Assembly (NCBI GenBank): GCA_021399435.1
Contig: JAJTUP010000036.1
Coordinates: 124,001 to 188,000, forward strand
Source of the DNA: Diaporthe sp. PMI_573
Taxonomy: Eukaryota; Ascomycota; Sordariomycetes; Diaporthales; Diaporthaceae
Direction: 5' to 3'
DNA: 64,000 bases
A model generated the notes under the pieces. That model was given only the letters and a program-made list of their open reading frames with translations, did not search any database and was not told the DNA's origin. A program made the translations under genes and the position numbers. Below, one piece after another: positions 48,219-58,469 of this stretch (position 1 is its first letter; every line of letters starts with the position of its first letter).

Positions 48219-50855
48219 TTATACTGCTGACAAATTACGCGATCGTCGAGATAGTGCCCCCAGCTCAATGCCTTCTGCGAGGTTTTGGGCAATCAGCTCT
48301 TGGCCCAGGGACTTTTTAGCCGTATCAGTGCCATCTTGCCTTTCGTTTCTTGCTTCATTCTTCTGTCTGGCCTTTTTCCGCTGCTCATTCATGTATGCAC
48401 TTATGTCCTTGAATAATAGAGTGAACGCCAAGATAACCGCAATAGGCACACTAACAGCCCAAAACAGCCTGATTCTTTGTCAGCCCCTGAGATCTAACTG
48501 TACAGTTTGTGTTAACTTATAGATCGGGTTCACCGGATCACACATACCAGAACCTTGCGGCGCCCTGAGCTCCAGAATAACCGGGTAGTGCACTATTTCA
48601 GGTGGGGTCAGTACGTGCAGCCTATATTGGCCAAGGCATAGAAGGAGGCTTATATTTGTCAGAGGACCAACTCACAGTACAGCCGCACAGAGACTCGCTG
48701 GCACGAAAAGTGTTGCCAGACTAAGGGGATCTTCTGTCAGTACGGTCACGAGCTACGTGATGATAAACACGCAAACAAACCGCTGAGCCTCACAATGTTA
48801 TTTTCTTGGAACTGGGTTGACATTAGCATTCCATCACTTTGAAGACAAATATAGGATCAATGTAACACGTACGTCTTTGCCTGGACGTTGGCAAACTTTG
48901 CACCTTCCGCTGTAGCAGCTTGGAGGTAGGAATTTGTGGTACGTTCAATAAACCCGGCAGCGTACTTTCTAGTCGCTTCGAGATCTTCCCATGCTTTTAG
49001 ATCTTCCAGATCCTGGTCTCGGATCCTGATATGCTTAGTTTGCTTGAAGCACTTGTCCTTGTCCCATTCCTCGGCGGTAGCCGTCCCCAAATTTTGCATT
49101 TCAGGCCAACTGGTGTTGTCAGAGAGGCCAGAGAAAACACGGATAATGTTTTCCATGTCGAATCCAAGGAGCTCGATGTTTCCACGGAGCTCCCATAGTT
49201 TATTAAAGAACTCCGACCTCCATTTGTCTTGCCATGGCTTCTCACCGAGTCGTTGCGGGTCGAAGTCTGCTATCTTTGATATGTTCTGCATTGCCTTGAC
49301 AGTGAGCAAGTATGTCTGTCGTAAGTAGATGTCGACAATGAGTGTCATTTTGGCCAGGACGATGCGTCTGACGAGCTTAGTGGCATGTGCTGGGTGGAAA
49401 ATTGGGCTCGAAGGAGGAGCCCGCAGGATTTGGTCGAACATGGACAGAGACCAGGTATGCGGTACTGCTCGGAGAACACTCCTGTGCGAAGCAATCATGA
49501 AGGGCTGCGAAACTCCATCGAGAAGCTCACGAGTCTGTACTGTCGGCATTTGATGTGGTTCAAGCCCGGGCCTCCCAAAATTTCGAATGCCAAGGTCAAG
49601 GGGTGTCCATATCATTGACTCCGACTTTTCATCGCGCGAGGCCTTCAAGATCACCGGTCTCCAACGGTATTCATCATGAAGGCTTCGCAACGCAGGCCTA
49701 GGATCTGGAAGCCGCACACCTCTGGCCCCGGGTGGCTGGTTCGGTAAATCACCCAGCGTGTTACCACCAGCATCAGCCCGGACAATTTTGTATGTGCCAT
49801 TGAGACCAGACCGAGTTGGCCCAGGTTGGGGGTCCACCAACAAGATTGCTTGTGAACATTGAGATCAGTGTACAATTCACTGTCTGAAAACATTGCTTCC
49901 TGGTGAATGCCTACCTGTCCACTCTCCGTCACTTCCGAGGCCGCCCCAATAGCTGACCATGGCTTCACAGATTGTATTTGTAGTTTCGACGTCCTGGTGG
50001 TCTCCTTGGTCTACCTCCTGATCTTGCTGCATGTCGGAACTTACAAATCTGACTGACGAGCAGTCAAGCTTGAAGTAATCTCTACCTACAATAACTGTGT
50101 CAGATTGGACCAATAAAAGCTGAAGCCCAGCTTGAAGCACTTGAGTAATGCTCGATGAGCAGCGAAATACCTTGTTTGATCTCAAAGGGTAGTAGCTCTG
50201 AGTATGGCAAGACAAAGTGCTCCTCCGCAGGTTGACCGAGTGGAACACGTGCACTGCCACGCTTGTAAAGGCTTGGAGAAGCCCATTGGAGTGCGAACAC
50301 GCGAGGAGGCACGTGAAAGGCGCTGCCGACGGTCTCGACCCAGTCTCTGCCCAAGTCTTCAAGAACAATCAGCTGCTTCTCGAAGAATTGAGGTACTGCC
50401 GATTTGTCGTGGTGGCGCGGAAGGATCTCCAACGCTTCTATAAACCGGTCCGGATCTTCGAACATGAGCCCTTCCGGGAGCTCTGGTGATCCGGGTTTAC
50501 TTGCCCCTGGCTCTCGCCACTTTATCCACCTCGGCGTGAAATTCTGCCGGCTATCTCCATGAGGAGACTGGGGGCCCGAACATGCCATCCTCAGGACTGC
50601 CGCTCGTCCCATCTTTGCTTGCATAGAAGATTGACTAGTAACAGCTTTCAAGAACTCGCACTCCACGCCGGGGATGTGTTTCTCCAGATCATCCCAATAT
50701 TCAACTTCGTCAGTCACCTGCTTGGCCGAATGCGCCGAAGCATCAGAACGGACCTCAGAATGAGCTCCGGAAGGTCCAATTGCAGGATGAGAGAGTAGTG
50801 TAAGTGGCCCACGAACACGGCCGCGAATGGTCTCAGTGGTAGTTGTTGAAGACAT
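48219..50855 (-). CDS. CorA-like membrane protein of the fungal type
   Basis: Seven exons on the minus strand: 50855-50171, 50085-49915, 49848-48873, 48811-48794, 48720-48676, 48592-48548 and 48468-48219. Introns are 61-85 bp and the total is 729 aa. Phases agree at every join. The N-terminal cytosolic part contains FGRDWVE-like sequence (LGRDWVETVGSAFHVPPRVFALQWASP) and PLGQPAEEHFVLPY, seen in fungal CorA-like proteins. A long helical middle follows (about 380-620), then the two membrane helices typical of the superfamily (ITFLATLFVPASLCAAVLAL and FWLFWAVSVPIAVILAFTLLF) and a basic tail (NEQRKKARQKNEARNE). The GMN signature that follows the first helix in true Mg2+ channels is absent; the loop reads PGYSGAQG. 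Ion transport is therefore doubtful; a signalling or incompatibility-type role is possible but unproven. Confidence 0.82.
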
Positions 50856-52150
50856 AGCTCAGATAGAAAAGTAATTCGGCGCAAGAAATGGCTCGGCGGT
50901 TTCCCAACAAGCCTTCACTTTCACCTTCCGCGGTTTTTCAAGTGAGTGGGGACTCAAATTGGCACAAGAAGACGCAGGAATACTTGTTTAGTGAACCAGC
51001 TTCAGTGAACCATGGTTGAACAGGCATCTCACATTCCACAGCCTCCGCCGTCTTCATATGGGCAAAGGGTGTGTGGCTGACTGGAACCTTGTGTGAGGAG
51101 TGGTACGCGATTAGGTAAAAAAACCACACACCGTATCACCAACTGCCTTGAATTTCCGACACGGTCAGGCATCAGTATGCACAGGACTCAAGTGGAACAA
51201 ATCATTGCCCGCGCCTTTGCAGCCGGTGACGGGTGAATATGCTTGTTCATATCATCTCCGGACCGTCTTGCATAATGGAGGCCTAACCTGCAGCCCCCGT
51301 CACTGCCACATCAGCAGATGGGTTGGAAGGGTTGGACGATCGGACTTTGGGTAGGACAAACTGTCGGACTCCAGGTTTTCTGATTGGATTGCCAAGTTTA
51401 AAAATGCAGATTTTGATTTCAGATTCATCACACATGCAAGCCCAGCTGAGACTGGAAAAAGACGTAGAGGTACATATGTACCTAGGTACTTCGTATCAAG
51501 GGGAGAGTCTTGGTCCTTGCAACCCCACTCTTTTGGGCTCCTCTCCTCATAAGAAGCTGCACACGGGAAGGTCAAGGATGGACTCGCGACTAATTAATCA
51601 CAAGGAGTCCGACAAGCTTCCTCTATGAGCCCAGCGACAACCTCCTGAGTCAAACAAGGGGCCGCAAGATACTATGGGTCATGTCACGAATCAGCTGAGG
51701 CTCGAGGCTGCCCAGCGAAACAAACCCGTGTTCGCCATACTGTAGGTTGCTACCGTGACTTGACTTTAGAGAAGTTGTTACTGATAATGTCGGGCAGCGT
51801 GGGAGGACTTGGAAATTCTGGGGAAAGCGAAGTATCTTCAATTACAATTGCCCACCAATGATGATGCAGGTCTAAACTGATGGGTATCAGTTTATTGACT
51901 TTGTCACTGCAAATCACATGACCACCGGTCTTCCCCATGGCTCTCGTAGCGAGCAGACGTCCGTGTTGTCCAGCGGAAAGTTTCCCTGGTGTGGATATTA
52001 TGCCTATTTTCTGAAGCTTCCATGCCTCTGTGACGAGGGCTTGATAGATGGTCGCACACTAGCAAGAATCGCGAAAGAAATAGGGAACATGTAAGTGGCA
52101 GCAACGGTCCAGCCGGCAATACAAGCAAGCAAATTACTAATGGCCACGTT
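50856..52150. other. Intergenic, no gene seen
   Basis: Divergent space between the CorA-like gene and decayed ORFs to the right. Short ORFs only. Confidence 0.45.
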
Positions 52151-53534
52151 ATGCTCTCTGTCAGCAACCTCAAAGCATCAAGCTTCTTCTATATTGTCAA
52201 CCAATCCCAATTACCGAGAGGACGTGAAGTGGATGAGCTTCATCTGCAATCGTGGAGTCAAATATTTGGAGTGCCTCCGGAACCTGAAGCCTCAAAATTC
52301 TTGGTCACCGACAGACCTCCTGGTGAATACCTAGACTATTTGTGCTCGATTTGGACAAAGAATATTTCAGGGCCAGAAGCAAGGGTCCTGAAGAAGTCGC
52401 ACGAAGAAGCACAGTCATCAGTGCAACAGGCAATCGAATCGCGCTCCCAGATGGTTGTGCGTCTCAGAATGGAGCTACTCGAGCCGTTACCGTTGCGCAA
52501 GACTACGGTAGGGAGGCACTATGTCAACATGTTGAAGACACGCATACGACTTTTGGAGTCGGGCAATCAACCCCGGTGGAAGCTATGGAAGAGGCTCCGG
52601 AACCCAGATGACAGGCTCTCAGCGCTAAAAACGGAGTTGCGCCACTGGAAGAAATGCAAAGTTCCTCAAAAATGCAGGAGATGCCTTTTAATATAGTAGC
52701 GGGATCATGAATTGGAAGGACAGCGACAGCTCATGAAAGATCACAAGTTGCGCTGCACATTGTGCTTACGAGAACATCAATTCTTCGTGATGCCCGGGCC
52801 CACCTCACTTGTGAAGGGTTACCAATGCCTCCAGGTCCCGGGAGAACTATCATTGTTGAATCTAATCGTTAGGAGTAGCCTTTGAATTCTCTTGAAATGG
52901 TTCAATTCCGAACTCAATTGAGACTAATTAGATGCATGTCGACTGCAAACAAGCACCTGGGCAGTTGTGGATTCGAGACGCTTTTTTCCGGAAGGCCTAA
53001 CCTGAAAATTTGGCAGAAATTCTGCGAAACAGAACGTGCTCCTGAGGCACGGCAATAAGCTGACGTCGCAGGTTTTCAGTGTAATGCCGAGCTCATACTG
53101 CCCGAATCTGGGTAAATATGCGGAAAAGACGCGAGTACCCAGAGTTGATATACCAATTCCTTTACGGGCACAAATGGGGACATTCTGACCAGCTCAAATG
53201 GTGGCAGAAGTCTTTGGTCGATGTGGGTCTTGGACCGTTTGAGTATAATGCCGTCAGATCTCTCACTTGTATCTCGCCCTGAGAGGGCCGCCCGACTGGC
53301 AGATCCGGGAGGATGTGCAGTAGTAGCACCTATCTCTGGAGGGGTCTTGTTTTTAAAAGTCTTCAGTCGAGCTACCTTATGGAGCCAAACTATGCCTCTA
53401 GCTTGGTCCATGACGAAATGAGATGTGCCAGCGACTCGTTGAAATTAACGAAAGCGTATAAAGAGATTGCGAGGGCGCTGGCGCTGGTGGAGTTGGGTAT
53501 GTGGACATCAAATGTGATCAGAAAGAACAGCTGA
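52151..53534 (+). pseudogene. Decayed unrecognised gene
   Basis: Two protein-like parts lie on the plus strand. The first (52151-52696) opens with ATG and reads 181 codons, then, past TAG TAG, stays open in the same frame as RDHELEGQRQLMKDHKLRCTLCLREHQFF to about 52,878, giving Cys pairs (CRRC, CTLC) like a zinc ribbon. The second (53118-53534) begins MRKRREYPELIYQFLYGHKW, is cut by one TGA after LTCISP, and goes on in the same frame to TGA with a typical ordered C-terminus (KAYKEIARALALVELGMW). The two parts may be one gene, with about 240 bp between them lacking an obvious frame. No family recognised. Dead by at least three stops, unless unusual introns remove them. Confidence 0.5.
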
Positions 53535-53744
53535 GGCGGTGACGAAAAGGTCAAGAACTAATCTCACGCGTGTCCATGCAGAATGGATTCTCGCGGACAA
53601 ATAGGACTGTCGTGACTAAACGCGATATTTCGTCAAGTAAAGTGCTGCGGATTCTCACGTGCAGCATCGCCAACCGCAGAAGACTAAAAGACATGACAAA
53701 GTAGGCTGGTTCTAGACGAGCTTCGGATTTGGTGGGCTTCCAAT

Positions 53745-55079
53745 CTATTCTTCCTTCCTCAATAACATCTTATACGCCCATTTAGAGAACTCTATGGCCG
53801 TTGTATCTACAAATCTAGTGGTAAGGTCTAAAACATAGATGGCCGCAGGCGCCTATAAGACAAACGCCAAGAAGATGCCGAATATATAGGATGCATCAGT
53901 CTTCCCGCCATTGATAAGAGCCACAGTCTACCGACCTAGAACCAAGCCTAACAAATAAAGGAGTGGCCTATAGGTTATATACAGTGAGAAAGAGATCTTC
54001 CCTATATACTGGGAGAACCGGTTTGTAAAGAGGATCTGTAAAAATGTGGCTTAATTGACGACAAGCACTGTTAGTATTATGCCGACGGGAATTACAAGAG
54101 CTTCCTAGAACCTTAGCAGAACCTAGGAAGCCAGAGTTATATAGCCGGATACCTATGCTGCGTCCTCTATGTCTTTTGGCATACTAAGCAGCCACAGCAA
54201 GAGCAGGAATAATATAAGCCCCACGGCCCGCCCGAGGACACAATAAGCCGTACTAGTTTGCCTCTTAGTCTACAGTGTAAACACACCCAAGGGTGATACG
54301 CCCTAGTGTTGTGACACAGATCGTAGAGTCGACAACCGCCTATTATCAAGCTTGAAATATAGGTCGCACAAGAATATACCGCCTAGGAACAGAAATATGC
54401 CCCAGTATATAAATACCTACTAAAGATAGACAGCCAGGCCTAGCATAAAAAACATTTTAACCCTATTATATATCTTAGTAAAGGCCGTCAGGAATATAAA
54501 CACCACTATAGAGCTTGTAAACTTAATTAACAGCATCTAGAGGTATAGATTATACAGAAGGTCTGGCCGGCCAATAATATCGCCTTAGATATAGGGCTGG
54601 CCGATAGAGTCGGTAGTAAAGGCCTCAGCGATTATATAGTGCCGGAGCTAACCAAATAGGCTATTAAAGTATGGCGGGACTCTCGTCGGGTTAACCATGC
54701 CGGAAAGCCTTTAGTCGGGAAACCAGCTAAGGTAGGTTATAATGGCGGTAACAAAGCTAACTACAACGGCTGGCAGGAAGAGGCGCGTATAGTAACGGAA
54801 GATAGACAACGCGATGGCCGAGCCTACTGCCTTAAACTTTCCCTTGCGGGCCAGCGACAGAAACCAGTATAATATAGTGTAGCCAGACACGACAAAGAAG
54901 ATAGAGACTGGAGCCAGGCCTAAGACGACAAGTCAAAGGATGGGCAGCTGGTATAGCCACTACTGCCGGGGTGGGTTTGGTGTCCACGCCAGCTGGATAT
55001 CCCACAAGAACCACACCCTACCGGCGTGAATAAATACGACACATAGCGCTGCAATTCCGCGCAGACCGTCTAGACCAGC
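53745..55079 (-). pseudogene. Acyltransferase-3 family membrane protein, killed by in-frame stops
   Basis: On the minus strand one frame runs for about 443 codons from GLDGLRGIAALCVVFIHAG (55,076) to a natural-looking end (KWAYKMLLRKEE, TAG at 53,747-53,745). It contains the family signatures: the LDGLRG start with a histidine in FIHAG, VSIFFVVSGY, several hydrophobic helices and the late block YIGKISFSLYIT. More than ten stops break it, for example TAG at 54,962, TGA at 54,935, TAA at 54,713, TAG at 54,539 and a TAG pair at 54,422-54,417. The frame itself is never lost: checkpoints at 55,076, 54,908, 54,089, 54,002 and 53,747 are all in phase. Stops without indels and an AT-rich, TA-rich composition point to RIP-type C-to-T change. 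The usual N-terminal extension before LDGLRG is missing; the frame closes just upstream. Confidence 0.82.
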
Positions 55080-56063
55080 ATGTCAGTAGAATCCTCGGCC
55101 CCTACCAACTCAGGTACTAGCGAGAACGGAACTAGTGAGCCGGAAGGAGACCACTGGCCGCTCTTTACCTCGAAGGTCAAGAACTCAGACAGATGGATCC
55201 CGATTAAGTCGGAGTGCCGCTTGTACGGTTGTGATTTTGCCGATATCAGCTTCCGCTACGAGTTGTATTGTAAACTGGAGAAGCCAGATGCTTCTGAGGA
55301 TTAATTGCTAGATATTGCGCAAAATTTTATGCTAATGTGCCTAGCGGTATTTGCATCACTGGATGATATGTGCGAAAAGACCGCTAAATATAAGTTTACA
55401 TATGATAGATATCGAAAAGCATACTAGCGGCTGCGACGGCCTAACGGCCTTAGTGGCAAACACAAAGGCCGCGATAGCCGCGAGGCAAGTATCTTTAGTA
55501 ATGACTTGGATCGCGATTAGCGTAAAAGGGGTTTTGGCAGATCCTTAGTGGCCGCGGCCAAGGGTTGGCAAGATATGATACTTGCTCGGAATCCTAATAA
55601 GAACAAGCTAGGCAAGGTCTGCGGGACGATATAGCTTATTATAGGGCCATAAATTAACATTAGTCTACAAAGCCTTAATCCTAACTATCCCAAAATAGAG
55701 AGGCATGTCCTAATACCCGGCTTAAATTATAAAGACAAAGTGAAGCAATTTCTCAGCACTAAAGAGGGTTAAGCTAGGTATTTTCCCAAAGGCGTAAAAT
55801 GCAATAGTCTAACAGGCGTTAGTCGAGATACTATTACAGTATAGTACTATACCTTTGCCCTATAGAAATATGTAGATACATGGCCGGTCGGATATACGGT
55901 TGGGTTTGTCAACAATGTGCCAAAGCACCCGATTATGCTGTGGTGTAAGGGCAGTTTTGCGGACAAGTTTGGTAAGCTGAGTATAAATGAGGAGGTTAAC
56001 GAAAGGAGGCTGGCCATTAGTTAGCAGCCTATTACCACTGTTTTAAGGCGGCAACTTTGTTGC
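55080..56063 (+). pseudogene. Unrecognised ORF killed by in-frame stops, frame preserved
   Basis: From an ATG at 55,080 one frame stays protein-like for about 315 codons or more. It starts with a Ser/Thr/Glu-rich leader, then WPLFTSKVKNSDRWIPIKSEC, later RLRRPNGLSGKHKGRDSR, SLVAAAKGWQDMILARNPNK, and YTVGFVNNVPKHPIMLWCKG. It is broken by nine TAA or TAG codons up to the one at 56,022-56,024, and no frame change is needed. The stops are of the kind produced from CAA, CAG or TGG by C-to-T change on either strand. I do not recognise the family; basic stretches and Cys/His residues would allow a nucleic-acid-binding or mobile-element protein, but nothing proves it. Its start abuts, head to head, the conserved start of the acyltransferase remnant. 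Confidence 0.6.
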
Positions 56064-56498
56064 TAAGGTTTGCCGTCCGCGACCTGGGCAGGCCCCGTTG
56101 CTGTTGCGATCTTAAGATTGACTGCAAATTGTTCCAGTTTGAAGTTATGTATTTATTTAGTTAGTATAGAAGAAGAATGAAACAGTCGAGCCATCCTTAC
56201 CACCACTTCGTTGTACCATTTCTCCGTGTGTTGAAACCAGAGCACTGGTGCGAGCCCAGTATTACGGACGGCAGCGCACATATCCTCCATCCTGGCCCAG
56301 GGCTTTGTACTTGCCGTATGCGGCAGCCTTGCTGCCACGGTACTGGCAGAAGTGATATTCCGACACATAACATGTTTAGTATAAATAGGGGGCATACTGG
56401 CCCCAGCGCGCGGCCTCTATCTGTCTAGTTCCTCTTCCTCAAAGGCCATTATATGCTCAGCATCTTATATACACATCACTAAGGCAGCCCATACTATA

Positions 56499-56930
56499 AT
56501 GAAGAACGACATAATTGAAGCGGCAGCTCTAGGCAGCCCGCCGGGCACCTTTAGACGCCATCACAGGCATCAGGCTAACGTAGACAGGGATAGTAGCGAC
56601 GATAAGTTTCCTGCTATTGATTTAGAAGAGTTTAAGAAGCTATACTATTGCTGGTGCAAGAGTAAGTACATCTCCTACAGCATGGCTGCCTTAAACCCCT
56701 AGAGCCCACCGCGTTGTTTGCTTATCGGGAAGTAGTATACCGACCGTAAAAAGCATGCCGACAGCCCAGACCGAGGCGATTACCACGTATTAAGATAGTT
56801 ATTAGGAACGGCAAGAGTCGAATACCTAAAGGCGTGCAATGCTTGGCTCGTATCGCGGCCAAGATAAAATCGTGAGATGTTGATAGAATGATTTGAGGAG
56901 CTGATATTGGGTGGTATTTCTAAGGTTTGA
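56499..56930 (+). pseudogene. Second short decayed ORF, unrecognised
   Basis: A frame of 144 codons from ATG 56,499 to TGA 56,928-56,930 carries five internal stops (first TAG at 56,700-56,702) but no shift. Readable parts include SSDDKFPAIDLEEFKKLYYCW, ARVEYLKACNAWLVSRP and a last FEELILGGISKV. Composition and mode of decay match the ORF at 55,080-56,063, so the two may belong to one former element. Confidence 0.45.
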
Positions 56931-57013
56931 TAGTTAATTTAGGCAGCTTGCGAGTAAATGATGTTAATTATTTTACCTTTGATCATGAAAGCCATAGAGT
57001 GAAGCATCGTGGA

Positions 57014-57350
57014 AAGAGTGACCAGTCAGTCAACTCCCATCATGGGGTTTTTTTTACCAGTTACATAGCCGCAAGGCTGGCCTCAGGAGGGGCGTGACCA
57101 GTCCCAACAGCAAGAGCGATGACTGGTCACAAGGTGTGACCAGTCCCCAACGGGAGAGCGATGACTGGCCAGGAGAGCGTCATCGCGGCGCTAGCCGCTT
57201 CCTGACTAGTCATCGCTCCTCTTCCAGGCTATAGATACTGGTCAGCGTCCCTCGACCTTTTTTCCCGCAGGCAGGTAACTGGTCACTCAGCCCCCACCCA
57301 ATACCAGTCACCACAGGTAAACGTAAGACGCGGCATACCAGTATCGCATC
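57014..57350. repeat. Array of a TGACCAGTC / GACTGGTCA motif
   Basis: The short motif and close variants occur about eleven times, in both orientations, within 340 bp: near 57,020, 57,054, 57,094, 57,121, 57,136, 57,163, 57,203 (inverted, GACTAGTCATCGCTC), 57,236, 57,279, 57,303 and 57,340. Two of them form a tandem unit of about 42 bp (57,094-57,135 and from 57,136) built as GTGACCAGTCCC ... GAGCGATGACTGG. It could be the end of a DNA transposon or MITE with sub-terminal repeats, or a binding-site array. Confidence 0.6.
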
Positions 57351-58469
57351 GCTTTACTTTTAAATATCATAGCTGCCACAGACATTGGTGAAAAGGAATT
57401 ATAAATTCTACAAAATTATGCTAACCTTAAGTGCAACCCCGGGTAAAGCAGCACAGACCAAATTGGGCATAAGATATGATTCTGGTAACCGCCGTGGCTG
57501 GCCGGAGGCACGCTACAGGGCAAGATAGTCCCAGCACGCCATTGCGGCGCTGCCTCTCAGTCAGGGGCTACAGTACGCACAACTGCCTGATCACTGTTCG
57601 GCAGTTAGAAAAGATACCGTAAGGCTTGTCGACTAGGTACCTCTCAGGACCTACGAGGCTGCCAGTACGGCGCGGCAGACATGGCCAATCACGAAAGCGG
57701 AAGCGCGGACCACATCACAGGTATTACATTTAGGTACAGCAAACTTGGGCGTTATTTGATTTCTTGCATCTAATAGTTCTGTCAATTTAACCCTGAGATT
57801 TATGGCACCTGACTTCTCTCCAGGAAGCGTTGATTGAAGGGACCTCAATTGTGGGCTAACTGCAGGCCGTAGGAAAGAAGCGAGGACGTTGGAAGCGCTT
57901 GTGTGCAAAGTTACTCCGACCCGACGACCTTCGGAGAAATATTTAACTCAAGCGACGACAGCAGGCAGGCCCGCCCGTGCTTCTCAGCTATGCATATATT
58001 TCAGCCAATCCTCCCAATCAAATCAGGACTGACTGACTATCTTGGATATAAACGCGCTTGCGCCACAAAACTAGACGCCCTCAAAGTCTCGATGACTCGT
58101 CCCTGTGGTTCTCAGTCTCCTTGAAAACAAATGATAAATTTGCTCTAGCGCAGGCTTCCAAATCTGCAGTGTACTTCACATAGCTTACAACGGTACGGCG
58201 GGACGCCTCCCACCAATGCTGGATATCCGAATGGTTACTGTAGCCACAGCCCTGAAAGTTGCACAATCAGGAGCACGACACCATCCGAGGCGTCTACACA
58301 CAATTGTGTAAAAACCAAAGGCATTCACCAGCACACATGATGCTCTGCACCTGGGTAGTTTGGGATCTCGTTGTTGTACCCGTGTCTTGGCTCATTGCTC
58401 TGTAACTCTTCCGTGCATACAAAACCTGTGAAATTACCACCCCCTGAACAAGTAGTTGATATCGCCGTC
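57351..58469. other. Intergenic, no gene seen
   Basis: An 85-codon minus-strand frame (57,651-57,908) has a plausible composition but no recognisable domain and no context. Confidence 0.4.
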
